Shown: in pieces, positions 30,579 to 39,183 of the stretch
How the letters are laid out: each line of letters begins with the position of its first letter
Position numbering within the stretch: position 1 is the first letter of the stretch
Source of the DNA: Ruania albidiflava DSM 18029
GTDB lineage: Bacteria > Actinomycetota > Actinomycetes > Actinomycetales > Beutenbergiaceae
Assembly: GCF_000421225.1 (NCBI RefSeq)
Contig: NZ_ATWL01000001.1
Coordinates: 310,001 to 374,000 of the forward strand
Direction of reading: 5' to 3'
DNA: 64,000 nucleotides
Translations under genes and position numbers: made by a program
Notes under the pieces: generated by a model
What the model was told of the DNA's origin: nothing
The model's database searches: none
The model's input: only the letters and a program-made list of their open reading frames with translations

Positions 30579-30636
30579 GCGGCCCCTGGTGCATCCGCTT
30601 GACCGGTCGCAGAGGTTCACCCTGGCCGGCAACGAT

Positions 30637-30684
30637 GGTGCACCTATGGTCGCGATCGGACCAGATCACAACCATAGGTGCACC
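30637..30684 (-). terminator. 14-bp inverted repeat downstream of rpsA
   Basis: GGTGCACCTATGGT (30637-30650) and its exact reverse complement (30671-30684) enclose 20 nt that contain a second small GATC/GATC pairing. It starts 29 nt after the rpsA stop and ends 58 nt before the coaE promoter. A bipartite terminator for the highly expressed rpsA mRNA is likely, although there is no T-run; an operator for coaE cannot be ruled out. Confidence 0.6.
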
Positions 30685-30713
30685 CGCGCGGTGTGCCCGG
30701 GGACTGATCGGGA

Positions 30714-32180
30714 TCAGTTACCGGTGAGCTTCTCCCGCAGTGCGGCGAGCGCCTCGTCCGAGGCGAGCGTGCCACCGGCGTCGGTGGGAGCCGAGGAGTA
30801 GGAGGAGTCGGCGACCTCGCCCACCGGTGCACCGGTGGTCTCGGCGTCCGCCTCCAGCGCCTTGGCGACCTGCGCCTTGTGCGCCTCCCAGCGGGCGTGC
30901 GCCTGGGCGTACTGCGCCTCCCAGGCCTCGCGCTGGGCCTCGTAGCCCTCGAGCCACTCGTTGGTCTCCGGGTCGAAGCCCTCGGGGTACTTGTAGTTGC
31001 CCTGCTCGTCGTACTCGGCAGCCATCCCGTACAGCGACGGGTCGAAGTCGTCCCCGTTCGGGTCGACGCCCTCGTTGGCCTGCTTCAGCGACAGCGAGAT
31101 CCGGCGACGCTCCAGGTCGATGTCGATGACCTTGACGAAGACCTCGTCGTCGACCTTCGCGACCTGCTCGGGCACATCCACGTGGCGCTGGGCCAGCTCG
31201 GAGATGTGCACCAGGCCCTCGATACCGTCCTCGACGCGCACGAACGCACCGAACGGCACCAGCTTGGTGACCTTGCCCGGCACGACCTGGCCGATCGCGT
31301 GGGTGCGGGCGAACGCCTGCCACGGGTCTTCCTGGGTGGCCTTCAGCGAGAGGGAGACCCGCTCGCGGTCGAAGTCGACGTCGAGCACCTCGACGGTGAC
31401 CTCCTGGCCGACCTCCACGATCTCGTTCGGGTGGTCGATGTGCTTCCAGGACAGCTCGGAGACGTGCACCAGACCGTCGACACCGCCGAGGTCCACGAAC
31501 GCACCGAAGTTGACGATGGAGGACACCACACCGGGGCGCACCTGGCCCTTCTGCAGGGTCTGCAGGAAGGTGGAGCGCACCTCGGACTGGGTCTGCTCCA
31601 GCCAGGCGCGGCGGGACAGCACCACGTTGTTGCGGTTCTTGTCCAGCTCGATGATCTTCGCCTCGAGCTCCTGGCCGATGTAGGGCTGCAGGTCGCGGAC
31701 GCGACGCATCTCCACCAGGGAGGCGGGCAGGAAGCCACGGAGGCCGATGTCCAGGATGAGCCCACCCTTGACCACCTCGATGACGGTGCCGGTGACGACG
31801 CCGTCCTCCTCCTTGATCTTCTCGATGGTGCCCCAGGCGCGCTCGTACTGGGCGCGCTTCTTCGACAGGAGCAGACGGCCCTCCTTGTCCTCCTTCTGCA
31901 GGACGAGGGCCTCGACGCGGTCTCCGACGGCGACGACCTCGTCGGGGTCGACGTCGTGCTTGATGGAGAGCTCGCGAGAAAGGATGACGCCTTCGGTCTT
32001 GTAACCGATGTCGAGGAGAACCTCGTCACGGTCGACCTTGACGACCGTACCCTCGACGATGTCACCGTCATTGAAGTACTTGATGGTCGCGTCGACGGCT
32101 GCGAGGAACTCTTCTTCCGAGCCGATGTCGTTGACCGCGACCTGCGGGACATTCGTCGGGGCCGGGCTGGTGATAGTCAT
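30714..32180 (-). CDS. rpsA: 30S ribosomal protein S1
   Basis: 488 residues with four S1 RNA-binding domains at roughly 35-105, 120-190, 205-275 and 290-360 (e.g. GDIVEGTVVKVDRDEVLLDIG, FGAFVDLGGVDGLVHVSELSW, FGAFVRVEDGIEGLVHISELA). The C-terminal ~120 residues are acidic and Ala/Glu-rich, as in other actinobacterial S1. It delivers structured mRNAs to the ribosome, but leaderless messages, which look common in this genome, do not need it. ATG at 32180 (MTITSPAPTNVPQ) with GGAG 10 nt upstream and a TACTAT promoter box. Confidence 0.97.
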   Translation of the reverse strand: MTITSPAPTNVPQVAVNDIGSEEEFLAAVDATIKYFNDGDIVEGTVVKVDRDEVLLDIGYKTEGVILSRELSIKHDVDPDEVVAVGDRVEALVLQKEDKEGRLLLSKKRAQYERAWGTIEKIKEEDGVVTGTVIEVVKGGLILDIGLRGFLPASLVEMRRVRDLQPYIGQELEAKIIELDKNRNNVVLSRRAWLEQTQSEVRSTFLQTLQKGQVRPGVVSSIVNFGAFVDLGGVDGLVHVSELSWKHIDHPNEIVEVGQEVTVEVLDVDFDRERVSLSLKATQEDPWQAFARTHAIGQVVPGKVTKLVPFGAFVRVEDGIEGLVHISELAQRHVDVPEQVAKVDDEVFVKVIDIDLERRRISLSLKQANEGVDPNGDDFDPSLYGMAAEYDEQGNYKYPEGFDPETNEWLEGYEAQREAWEAQYAQAHARWEAHKAQVAKALEADAETTGAPVGEVADSSYSSAPTDAGGTLASDEALAALREKLTGN

Positions 32181-32208
32181 ACGGTGGTGAACTCCGTTGC
32201 GGACAGGG

Positions 32209-32214
32209 ATAGTA
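32209..32214 (-). promoter_or_regulatory. -10 box of rpsA
   Basis: TACTAT on the minus strand, 28 nt upstream of the ATG; the predicted ~20-nt leader carries the GGAG ribosome-binding sequence, so this message is leadered. A second hexamer, TAGGGT, in the 278-nt rpsA/methyltransferase intergenic region (near 32357-32362) might be an additional start. Confidence 0.5.
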
Positions 32215-32458
32215 GGTGGACTTGCGGACACGGCACACGCGTGACCCCGCGGACCGCAGCAGCCGCAAGCACCCGGTCCGACGGCCGCAGCCGCAGTGGA
32301 CCAGTCGCCTTGCCGCCGCCAGGTGGGCACAGGAGCGCACGAGTAACCTGGACTACCCTACCGCGCGCGTCGGGCAGTTCACAATGCGAGCGACCAGCCA
32401 GGACACCTAGGCCGTGTGGGATCGGTCACGTACCGGTGGTGCAGGTGATACTGGCCGG

Positions 32459-33316
32459 ATGCACGACCCAGCAGACGACCCGACCACCCGGAAGCACACC
32501 GATGAGCCGGGCAGGCTTGCCGAGGCCGGCTACCAGCACGTCGACGGTGGGCAGGCGGCTGCGGCGACGATCGACTGGTGGAGCCGCAGCGCTGCAGAGT
32601 ATCTGGCCGACCACGGTGAGCAGCTCGGCGCGGCAGACTTCCGCTGGTGCCCGGAGGGGTTGCGAGAGGCAGACGCGCACCTGCTCGGCGACCTGGCACA
32701 GCTGCGCCGGGCACAGGTGCTGGAGGTGGGTGCCGGGGCAGCGCAGTGCTCCCGCTGGCTGCGGGCCCAGGGAGTGGCAGCGCTGGCCAGCGAGCCGGCG
32801 GCCGGGATGGTGGCGGCCGCCGCTCAGCTGGATGCCGCTACCGGTATCGAGGTGCCGATGGTGCAGGCGGACGCGCGGTCGCTGCCGCTGGCCACCGGCA
32901 GCATGGACGTGGTGTTCACCGCCTTCGGCGCGCTGTCCTTCGTCCCGGACCCGCAGCAGGTGCATGCCGAGGTGGCGCGGGTGCTGCGCCCCGGGGGCCG
33001 GTGGGTGTTCTCGGTGACCCACCCGCTGCGCTGGGCGTTCCCGGACGATCCGACGAGTGCGGGCCTGACCGCGCACCGCTCCTACTTCGACCGGCGACCG
33101 TACGCCGAGACCGACACCGAGGGCCGGGTGCTGTACGCCGAGTTCCACCGCACGCTCGCCGACCACGTGCGGGACGTCGTCGGGGCCGGGCTGACGATCA
33201 CCGGCATGGTGGAGCCGGAGTGGCCGGCGGAGAACACCACCGTGTGGGGCGGCTGGGGCCCGGAACGGGGCGCCCTGCTGCCGGGCACGCTGATCGTCAC
33301 CACCGAGCTCCGCTGA
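32459..33316 (+). CDS. class I SAM-dependent methyltransferase
   Basis: 285 residues. Motif I is VLEVGAGAAQCSRWL (about residues 82-96), the acidic loop follows at ALASEP, and motif post-I/II at DARSLPLATGSMDVVFTAFGALSF, then LRPGGRWVFSV. The target is unknown; similar actinobacterial proteins sit near rpsA and polA but no substrate is established. Divergent from rpsA. GATACT 6 nt before the ATG suggests a leaderless start. Confidence 0.88.
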   Translation: MHDPADDPTTRKHTDEPGRLAEAGYQHVDGGQAAAATIDWWSRSAAEYLADHGEQLGAADFRWCPEGLREADAHLLGDLAQLRRAQVLEVGAGAAQCSRWLRAQGVAALASEPAAGMVAAAAQLDAATGIEVPMVQADARSLPLATGSMDVVFTAFGALSFVPDPQQVHAEVARVLRPGGRWVFSVTHPLRWAFPDDPTSAGLTAHRSYFDRRPYAETDTEGRVLYAEFHRTLADHVRDVVGAGLTITGMVEPEWPAENTTVWGGWGPERGALLPGTLIVTTELR

Positions 33317-33334
33317 ACGTACCCGGCGGCTGGA

Positions 33335-36010
33335 TCAGTGGCCGGCGTCGCGCCAGTTGTCCCCGGAGCCGACGGACACGTCCAACGGCACCGCCAGCTC
33401 CGCAGCGGAGCCCATCTGCTCCCGCAACAGATCCTCGACCGCCTCTGCTTCCCCGGCGGCAACCTCGATCACCAGCTCGTCGTGCACCTGCAGCAGCATC
33501 CGGGACCTCAGTCCCTGCTCGGTGAGGGCTCCGTCCACACCGATCATGGCGAGCTTGATGATGTCCGCAGCGCTGCCCTGGATCGGAGCGTTCAGCGCCA
33601 TCCGTTCGGCCATGTCCCGGCGCTGCCGGTTGTCGCTGTTCAGGTCCGGCAGGTACCTGCGGCGGCCGAGGATCGTCTCGGTGTAACCGACCTTCCGGGC
33701 CTGCTCCACCACAGAGTGCAGGTAGTCGCGCACCCCGCCGAACCGCTGGAAGTACTCCTCCATCAGGGACCGGGCCTCAGCCGTCTCGATCTTCAGCTGC
33801 CGGGACAGGCCGAACGCGCTCAGGCCGTAGGCCAGCCCGTAGCTCATCGCCTTGATCTTCGAACGCATCGGCGCGGTGACCTCCTCCGGTGCCACCCCGA
33901 ACACCCGGGACCCGACGAACGAGTGCAGATCCTCACCGCTGCGGAACGCCTCGATCAGCCCCTCGTCGGCAGACAGGTGCGCCATGATCCGCATCTCGAT
34001 CTGGGAGTAGTCGGCGGTCAGCAGCCGCTCGTACCCTTCCCCGACGACGAAGGCAGCCCGGATCCGCATGCCCTCCTCGGTGCGGATCGGGATGTTCTGC
34101 AGGTTCGGGTCCGCCGAGGACAGCCGCCCGGTGGCGGCGATCGTCTGAGAGTAGGTGGTGTGGATCCGACCGTCCGGGGCGACCGTGCGCAGCAGCCCCT
34201 CGACGGTCTGCCGGAGCCGGATGTGGTCCCGGTGCGCCAGCAGGTGTGCCAGGAACGGGTGCTCGGTCTTGACGTACAGGTCCGCCAGCGCCTCCGCGTC
34301 GGTGGTGTACCCGGTCTTCGTCTTCCTGGTCTTCGGCATCTCCAGGTCGGTGAACAGCACCTCCTGCAGCTGCTTCGGGGAGGACAGGTTCACCTCCCGG
34401 CCGATCACCTCGTACGCCTGCTCCGCTGCGGACCGGACCTGGGCGTCGAAGTGCTGCTCCAGCTCACGGAGGTAGCCGACATCGGCGGCGATCCCGGCCT
34501 GCTCCATCCGCGCCAGCACTGCGGCCACCGGGAGCTCCAGGTCGGCGAGCAGGTCGGTGGCGTGCCGCTCCGCGAGCTGCTCCCGCAGCGCCCCGTCCAG
34601 CTCCAGAACGGCAGCAGCACGGATCGCACCGAGCTCGGCCTCCCCCGGTCCGTCCAGCACGAGCATCTGCTGGGCGCCGCTGTCCGCCTCGGTGCGCAGC
34701 TCCCGGCCGATGAAACGCACCGACAGGTCCGCGAGGTTGTAGGAGCGTTGGTCCGGATGGCACAGGTAGGCGGCCACCGCCGTGTCGAAGACGACGCCGT
34801 CCAGCACCAGCCCGCGCCCGTCCAGGGCGTGCCAGGCGTTCTTCGCCTCGTGCAGCACCTTCGGGGCCTGCGGGTCGGCGAGCCAGGCGGCCAGAGCGGC
34901 CTCGTCCTCCGGGGTGATCTCAGCCAGGTCGACGCTGAGCACCGCCCCACCCTCGGCAGCCAGCGCCAGCGCCCACGCGTCCCCGCTGCCCTGGGCGGCG
35001 GTGCCGGCCACGTCCAGCCCGATCTCGGCGGAGGCGTGCGCATCCAGCCAGGCCTGCGCCTGCCCAGCGGTCAGTGCGGTGATGTCCAGGTCGAAGGCGG
35101 CGGCGTCAGCAGCCTCGGTGTCCTGCGGGTCCATCGCGAACAGCCGCTCACGCAGCACCCGGAACTCCAGGGCGTCGAACACCTCGTGCACCCGCTCCCG
35201 CTCGTACGGGCGGCGGGCCAGGTCCTCCAGGGTGACGGGCAGCTCCATGTCGGTGACCAGCTCGTTCAGCTGCCGGTTGAGCAGCACCTGGTCGAGGTGC
35301 TCCCGCAGCGAGGCACCCGCCTTGCCGGTGATCGAGGGGGCATCGGCGACGATGCCCTCCAGCCCGCCGTACGCGTGGATCCACTTGGCAGCGGTCTTCG
35401 GGCCGACTCCGGGCACCCCGGGCAGGTTGTCGCTGCTCTCCCCCACCAGTGCGGCCAGGTCGCTGTACTGCTGCGGACCCACGCCGTACTTGTCCGTGAC
35501 CGCCTGCGGGGTCATCCGGCTCAGCTCGGAGACCCCCTTGCGCGGGTAGAGCACGGTGACGACGTCGTCGACGAGCTGGAAGGTGTCCCGGTCCCCGGAG
35601 CAGACGAGCACATCGAACCCGTCCCGGCGACCGGTGGCGGCCAAGGTGGCGAGGATGTCGTCGGCCTCGAAGCCTTCTTTGCCCAGTGTGGTGATGCCCA
35701 GGGCTGCGAGCACCTCTTCGATCAGCGGGATCTGGCCACGGAACTCCTGCGGAGTCTCGTCGCGGGTGCCCTTGTAGTCGGCATAGGTCTCCTTCCGGAA
35801 CGTCTCGCTGGAGACGTCGAAGGCGACCGCCACGTGCGTGGGGTCCTCGTCCCGCAGCAGGTTGATCAGCATCGAGGTGAACCCGTAGACCGCGTTCGTG
35901 GTCTGCCCGGTGGTGGTGGAGAAGTTCTCTGCCGGAAGCGCGAAGAACGCACGGTAGGCCATCGAGTGGCCGTCGATGATCAGGAGCCGGGGTCGCGCAG
36001 TGTCGGTCAC
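33335..36010 (-). CDS. polA: DNA polymerase I
   Basis: 891 residues. The N-terminal 5'-3' exonuclease domain (LLIIDGHSMAYRAFFALPAE, SGDRDTFQLVDD, GPKTAAKWI) and C-terminal polymerase domain (TADYSQIEMRIMAHLS motif A, KAMSYGLAYGLSAFGLS motif B, LQVHDELVIEV motif C) are intact. The central 3'-5' exonuclease domain has IGLDVAGT where active enzymes have DxE, so proofreading is probably lost, as in Taq and mycobacterial PolA. Start at GTG 36010 is chosen because TAGGCT lies 7 nt upstream; ATG 36031 (MAPRLSPV) would lie inside the promoter. Confidence 0.95.
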   Translation of the reverse strand: MTDTARPRLLIIDGHSMAYRAFFALPAENFSTTTGQTTNAVYGFTSMLINLLRDEDPTHVAVAFDVSSETFRKETYADYKGTRDETPQEFRGQIPLIEEVLAALGITTLGKEGFEADDILATLAATGRRDGFDVLVCSGDRDTFQLVDDVVTVLYPRKGVSELSRMTPQAVTDKYGVGPQQYSDLAALVGESSDNLPGVPGVGPKTAAKWIHAYGGLEGIVADAPSITGKAGASLREHLDQVLLNRQLNELVTDMELPVTLEDLARRPYERERVHEVFDALEFRVLRERLFAMDPQDTEAADAAAFDLDITALTAGQAQAWLDAHASAEIGLDVAGTAAQGSGDAWALALAAEGGAVLSVDLAEITPEDEAALAAWLADPQAPKVLHEAKNAWHALDGRGLVLDGVVFDTAVAAYLCHPDQRSYNLADLSVRFIGRELRTEADSGAQQMLVLDGPGEAELGAIRAAAVLELDGALREQLAERHATDLLADLELPVAAVLARMEQAGIAADVGYLRELEQHFDAQVRSAAEQAYEVIGREVNLSSPKQLQEVLFTDLEMPKTRKTKTGYTTDAEALADLYVKTEHPFLAHLLAHRDHIRLRQTVEGLLRTVAPDGRIHTTYSQTIAATGRLSSADPNLQNIPIRTEEGMRIRAAFVVGEGYERLLTADYSQIEMRIMAHLSADEGLIEAFRSGEDLHSFVGSRVFGVAPEEVTAPMRSKIKAMSYGLAYGLSAFGLSRQLKIETAEARSLMEEYFQRFGGVRDYLHSVVEQARKVGYTETILGRRRYLPDLNSDNRQRRDMAERMALNAPIQGSAADIIKLAMIGVDGALTEQGLRSRMLLQVHDELVIEVAAGEAEAVEDLLREQMGSAAELAVPLDVSVGSGDNWRDAGH

Positions 36011-36017
36011 AGGTGAC

Positions 36018-36023
36018 AGCCTA
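36018..36023 (-). promoter_or_regulatory. -10 box of polA, overlapping the divergent thioesterase start
   Basis: TAGGCT (minus) lies 7 nt before the polA GTG. The divergent thioesterase ATG at 36030 is only 7 nt beyond it, so the promoters and 5' ends of the two genes overlap within 20 nt. Confidence 0.5.
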
Positions 36024-36029
36024 GGCGCC

Positions 36030-36452
36030 ATGACCGACACTCCTGCGCCAGACGCGTCGTTCCCGTTCCCGCTCGAGCCCCTCCGCGGAACCCTGATCGA
36101 GCGGATGGGCATCGAGATCACCGAGGTGGCACCAGCCCGCGCCGTGGGTCGCATGCCGGTCACGGGCAACACCCAGCCGGCCGGCCTGCTGCACGGTGGT
36201 GCCTCGGCGGTGCTGGCCGAGACGCTCGCTTCGCTAGCCGCCACTGCGCACGCCGGTCCGGGCCGGCTCGCTGTGGGGATGGACCTGAATGCCACGCACC
36301 ACCGGTCGATGCGCTCCGGTTGGGTCACCGGTACCGCGGTGGCGCTGCACCTCGGCTCGCGGGTGGCCGCCTACGAGATCGTGCTGGAGGACGAGTCCCA
36401 GCGCCGCGTGTGCACGTCGCGGTTGACGTGCATGCTGGTCGACTCGCGCTGA
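36030..36452 (+). CDS. hotdog-fold acyl-CoA thioesterase (PaaI/YdiI type)
   Basis: 140 residues with the hotdog core: GRMPVTGNTQPAGLLHGGASAVLAETLASLAA, where LLHGGASAVLAE holds the conserved His-Gly-Gly and catalytic Glu. Relatives hydrolyse hydroxybenzoyl-, phenylacetyl- or dihydroxynaphthoyl-CoA. ATG at 36030. Its last 82 nt overlap the 3' end of the convergent acetyltransferase gene; both proteins look intact, so the overlap seems real. Confidence 0.88.
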   Translation: MTDTPAPDASFPFPLEPLRGTLIERMGIEITEVAPARAVGRMPVTGNTQPAGLLHGGASAVLAETLASLAATAHAGPGRLAVGMDLNATHHRSMRSGWVTGTAVALHLGSRVAAYEIVLEDESQRRVCTSRLTCMLVDSR

Positions 36453-37078
36453 CTGACCCGGTCGGCGAGCCGGCTCAGGTCCACTCCCCCGGGCGGTGTC
36501 TCCGGCAGTCCACGGCTGCGCCGCCGCCGAGCGATCAGCTCGTCCAACGCACGCGGACGACGCTCGCGCACCCTGCCGGGCGGATCGAGGCGGCGCAGCA
36601 GCGAGGCGGTCTCGGCGACGCGACGGGAGCCCGCTGGTGAGAACCCGAGACCGGAGAGGAACCGCTGCTCGCTGCGGGCTCCGGTGAGCGGCATCGTGAC
36701 CACCCACTCCGCCCCGGCTCGCGCGGCCGCGAGGGCCACCTGGTGCACCATCATGCGGCCGGCACCACGGCGCCGTCCGCCCTGGGCCACGTACAGCGCC
36801 TCGAGCTGCACATGGCTGATGTCGGAGAACAGGTTCGGCGGTACCACCCGGGCGAGCGCGAACCCGGTCACCGTCTTGTCCTGCTCGGCGATCGCCAAGG
36901 TGCTGCCGGACATGCCGTACCAGGTGCGCAGCTGTGCGCTCAGCGTGCTGCTCGCCGGGGCGATGAACTGCGGCCCGAGCGGGGAGTCCGCCCGGGCGGC
37001 CTGGATCACCGGTACCACGGCCTCCAGGTCGTCCTCGGTGGCCAGGCGCGCCGACGCCGCACTACGCACAGCCGGCAC
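36371..37078 (-). CDS. GNAT family N-acetyltransferase
   Basis: 235 residues. The GNAT fold is seen in residues about 10-150: the CoA-binding motif is LEALYVAQGGRRRGAGRMMVHQVALAA (R/Q-x2-G-x-G/A), preceded by AIAEQDKTVTGFALARV. The arginine-rich C-terminal ~70 residues are unlike the family and run antisense to the thioesterase end. GTG at 37078 is selected for its GGAGG ribosome-binding site with 6-nt spacing over the longer frame at 37093. Substrate unknown. Confidence 0.8.
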   Translation of the reverse strand: MPAVRSAASARLATEDDLEAVVPVIQAARADSPLGPQFIAPASSTLSAQLRTWYGMSGSTLAIAEQDKTVTGFALARVVPPNLFSDISHVQLEALYVAQGGRRRGAGRMMVHQVALAAARAGAEWVVTMPLTGARSEQRFLSGLGFSPAGSRRVAETASLLRRLDPPGRVRERRPRALDELIARRRRSRGLPETPPGGVDLSRLADRVSQRESTSMHVNRDVHTRRWDSSSSTIS

Positions 37079-37150
37079 GACACACCTCCTCACCTGTCAC
37101 GGTGCTGCCCACCATACGCCTGCTGTCCAGGCCCGGGGCGAGCTCGTGTG

Positions 37151-37837
37151 CTACTTGGAGCCGACCTGGTCGATGACGGCGTCGGCCACCTCCCGCATGG
37201 TCAGCCGCCGGTCCATCGACGTCTTCTGGATCCACCGGAAGGCTTCCGGCTCGGTCAGCCCCATCTTGGTCATCAGCAGGCCCTTGGCCCGGTCCACCCG
37301 CTTGCGGGTCTCGAACCGGTCGGCCAGGTCGGCAACCTCGGACTCCAGCGCAGCGATCTCGTGGTGCCGGGAGAGGGCGATCTCCAACGCGGGCAGCAGA
37401 TCGGCAGGGGTGAACGGCTTGACGACGTAGGCCATCGCGCCGGCATCCCGCGCCCGTTCCACCAGCTCGGTCTGGGAGAACGCGGTGAGCAGCACGACCG
37501 CGGCGATCCGGTCCTTGGTGATCCGTTCGGCTGCGGAGATGCCGTCCAGCACCGGCATCTTCACGTCCATCACCACGATGTCCGGCTCCAGCTCCGTCGC
37601 CAGCTTGATCGCAGTCTCACCGTCGCCGGCCTCACCGACGACCTCGTAACCGGCCTCCTGGAGAGTCTCGACCACGTCCAGGCGGATCAGGGCCTCGTCT
37701 TCGGCCACCACCACTCGTCGGGTGCGGCCGGGCTTCGACTTGGCCGGGGCCTGGGCCGTGGGCATCTGCAGGTCCAGCAGGCTCGCGTCAGTGCTGTTCG
37801 TCTCCGGCACCTCGCCGGTCGGTTCGTCCGTGGTCAC
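37151..37837 (-). CDS. pdtaR: ANTAR-domain response regulator (PdtaR-like)
   Basis: 228 residues: ~40-residue unstructured N-terminus, receiver domain (VVVAEDEALIRLD; phosphoacceptor Asp91 in VVMDVKMPVLDG; LLTAFSQ; VVKPFTP) and C-terminal ANTAR RNA-binding domain (RFETRKRVDRAKGLLMTKMGLTEPEAFRWIQ). The architecture matches Rv1626 PdtaR, which prevents terminator formation in target mRNAs when phosphorylated by PdtaS. GTG start at 37837, 8 nt after TAGGAT. No sensor kinase is adjacent. Confidence 0.9.
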   Translation of the reverse strand: MTTDEPTGEVPETNSTDASLLDLQMPTAQAPAKSKPGRTRRVVVAEDEALIRLDVVETLQEAGYEVVGEAGDGETAIKLATELEPDIVVMDVKMPVLDGISAAERITKDRIAAVVLLTAFSQTELVERARDAGAMAYVVKPFTPADLLPALEIALSRHHEIAALESEVADLADRFETRKRVDRAKGLLMTKMGLTEPEAFRWIQKTSMDRRLTMREVADAVIDQVGSK

Positions 37838-37845
37838 GGTGACTG

Positions 37846-37851
37846 ATCCTA
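37846..37851 (-). promoter_or_regulatory. -10 box of the ANTAR regulator gene
   Basis: TAGGAT on the minus strand, 8 nt before the GTG start codon, no Shine-Dalgarno sequence: leaderless pattern. Confidence 0.5.
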
Positions 37852-37936
37852 ATGCTCTTCGCGCTGTTGTGGGGAGCGACCGACGGCGAAAGCCCACGAA
37901 TGTGCCCAGAGTCACCACTCGGCTACGCTGGCCGAG

Positions 37937-38236
37937 GTGCCGCGCGGGCGCCGAACGCCGAGCTGGTCTTCTTCAGCCGGCTCGGTGCCGGTCTCGGGCC
38001 GGACGGGGTGTACGAGGCGGTCAGCAGCCGCCAGCTGGTGGACGTCCGCGGGTTCCTGCGCCCAGCCGAGGACGTCGCCCTGGACGCCGCGGAGATGGCC
38101 GCCCGCCCGGTGGTTGGAGCACACCAGGTTCGCCCGCGAACAGGTGCTGGACCAGGTCCGCTCGGACGGGCCGCTGCCGGCACGAGAGCGACCGCCGGCG
38201 TCAGCAGCCTCGGGATCGCCCGGACGAAGGGGTCGG
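37937..38236 (+). pseudogene. probable frameshifted gene of unknown family
   Basis: A TACGCT -10 box (37924-37929) lies 7 nt before a GTG at 37937, but coding-like sequence changes frame twice. Frame 1 gives NAELVFFSRLGAGLGPDG and, further on, QLVDVRGFLRPAEDVALDAAE (37961-38107); it then continues in frame 2 as WLEHTRFAREQVLDQVRSDG. All pieces have the high third-position GC of neighbouring genes. Restoring one G in the GGG run near 37946 and removing one C from the CCC run near 38105 would join them. I do not recognise the product, and no clear stop precedes the tRNA. Either a decaying gene or homopolymer sequencing errors. Confidence 0.4.
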
Positions 38237-38320
38237 TGCCCCGCCCCGGACTCGAACCGGGACGCCCGCGAGGGCAGCCGGGTTTGAGCCGACCGCGTCT
38301 GCCTATTCCGCCAGCGGGGC
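38237..38320 (-). tRNA. tRNA-Leu (anticodon CAA)
   Basis: 84 nt on the minus strand. Acceptor strands GCCCCGC (38320-38314) and GCGGGGC (38244-38238) pair fully; the anticodon stem GTCGG/CCGGC encloses the loop CTCAAAC with anticodon CAA; the variable arm is long, as in class II tRNAs; the T arm reads CGGTTCGAGTCCG. After the discriminator A the genome reads CC then G, so the full CCA is not encoded. It decodes UUG. Confidence 0.95.
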
Positions 38321-38398
38321 GTGGACCGCTGCGCGCCCTTGGACGCTGCAGCGGGTTCATCCTAACGTGACCGCCGCACCGAGGCGGTCACCGCGGCC

Positions 38399-39022
38399 TC
38401 ACTCCCAGGTCACCGGTGCCTGCAGGTACTCGTTGCCGTCGGTGCCGACCATCGCGGTGTAGTCTTCCGCGAGATACTGCGCAGACGTCACCTCCGCGTC
38501 GGTGCTGCTCAGCGCGACGAAGCACTGCAGCAGGGTGCGAGTCTCCTCGTCGTAGTCCGGCAGGCTCAGACCGCACTCGTCGCCAGGGCCGGCGAGCGTC
38601 ACGTACCCGCTGGTCAGCCACTCGGCGTCGGTACCGTCGGCGAGCATCGGGAACAGGTCCACCGTGTCCGGATCCACCTCGGCCGGCAGGTCCTCGGCGA
38701 ACTGGTGCTGGGTGACCACCAGGTAGGGGGTGTACTCGGCGAACTCCTCGGCGTTGCTGTACTCCTCGAACAGGGACGCATCAGCGGCGGCGATGTCCCG
38801 CACGGTCACTCCCTGCAGCCCGGTGTAGTCACCGCTGTCGGTGCTGAAGGTGTGTTCCAGCCAGGCGGTCTCCCCGAAGGCCAGGGTGGTCCCGGGTGCG
38901 GTCACCTCGCCCGGGGCGCCGAGGTCGACCGGCTCGTAGTCGTAGCTCTGCTGTCCGCAGCCGCTGAGCAGCACCCCGGCGGCCACTGCCAGCACAGCCG
39001 CTACCCGCACACGTCCAGTCAT
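38399..39022 (-). CDS. lipoprotein of unknown function
   Basis: 207 residues with a short signal peptide and lipobox LLSGC (Cys22); a mature domain of about 185 residues, acidic and tyrosine-rich, with two later cysteines (DECGLSLP and LLQCFVALS) that could form a disulfide. No family recognised. ATG at 39022 (MTGRVRVAAVLAVAAG) is chosen for the signal peptide and GGGAG upstream; the frame extends to 39142 without similarity. It lies after arcA in the same direction but shares no motif with the three lipoproteins upstream of arcA. Confidence 0.78.
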   Translation of the reverse strand: MTGRVRVAAVLAVAAGVLLSGCGQQSYDYEPVDLGAPGEVTAPGTTLAFGETAWLEHTFSTDSGDYTGLQGVTVRDIAAADASLFEEYSNAEEFAEYTPYLVVTQHQFAEDLPAEVDPDTVDLFPMLADGTDAEWLTSGYVTLAGPGDECGLSLPDYDEETRTLLQCFVALSSTDAEVTSAQYLAEDYTAMVGTDGNEYLQAPVTWE

Positions 39023-39183
39023 CGTCTCCCGGTCTCCTCGTCTGCCACCGGCGCGGCACCAGCACGATCGAGGAGGACGCGGGTCGCGCTCGGCGAGGGG
39101 CTGCTGCGCGCCATCACGTCGGTGCCGGCTGACGACGCTCACGAGCCGGACTGCTGCATCCTACCGCCCCGAGTGCCGGCTGC

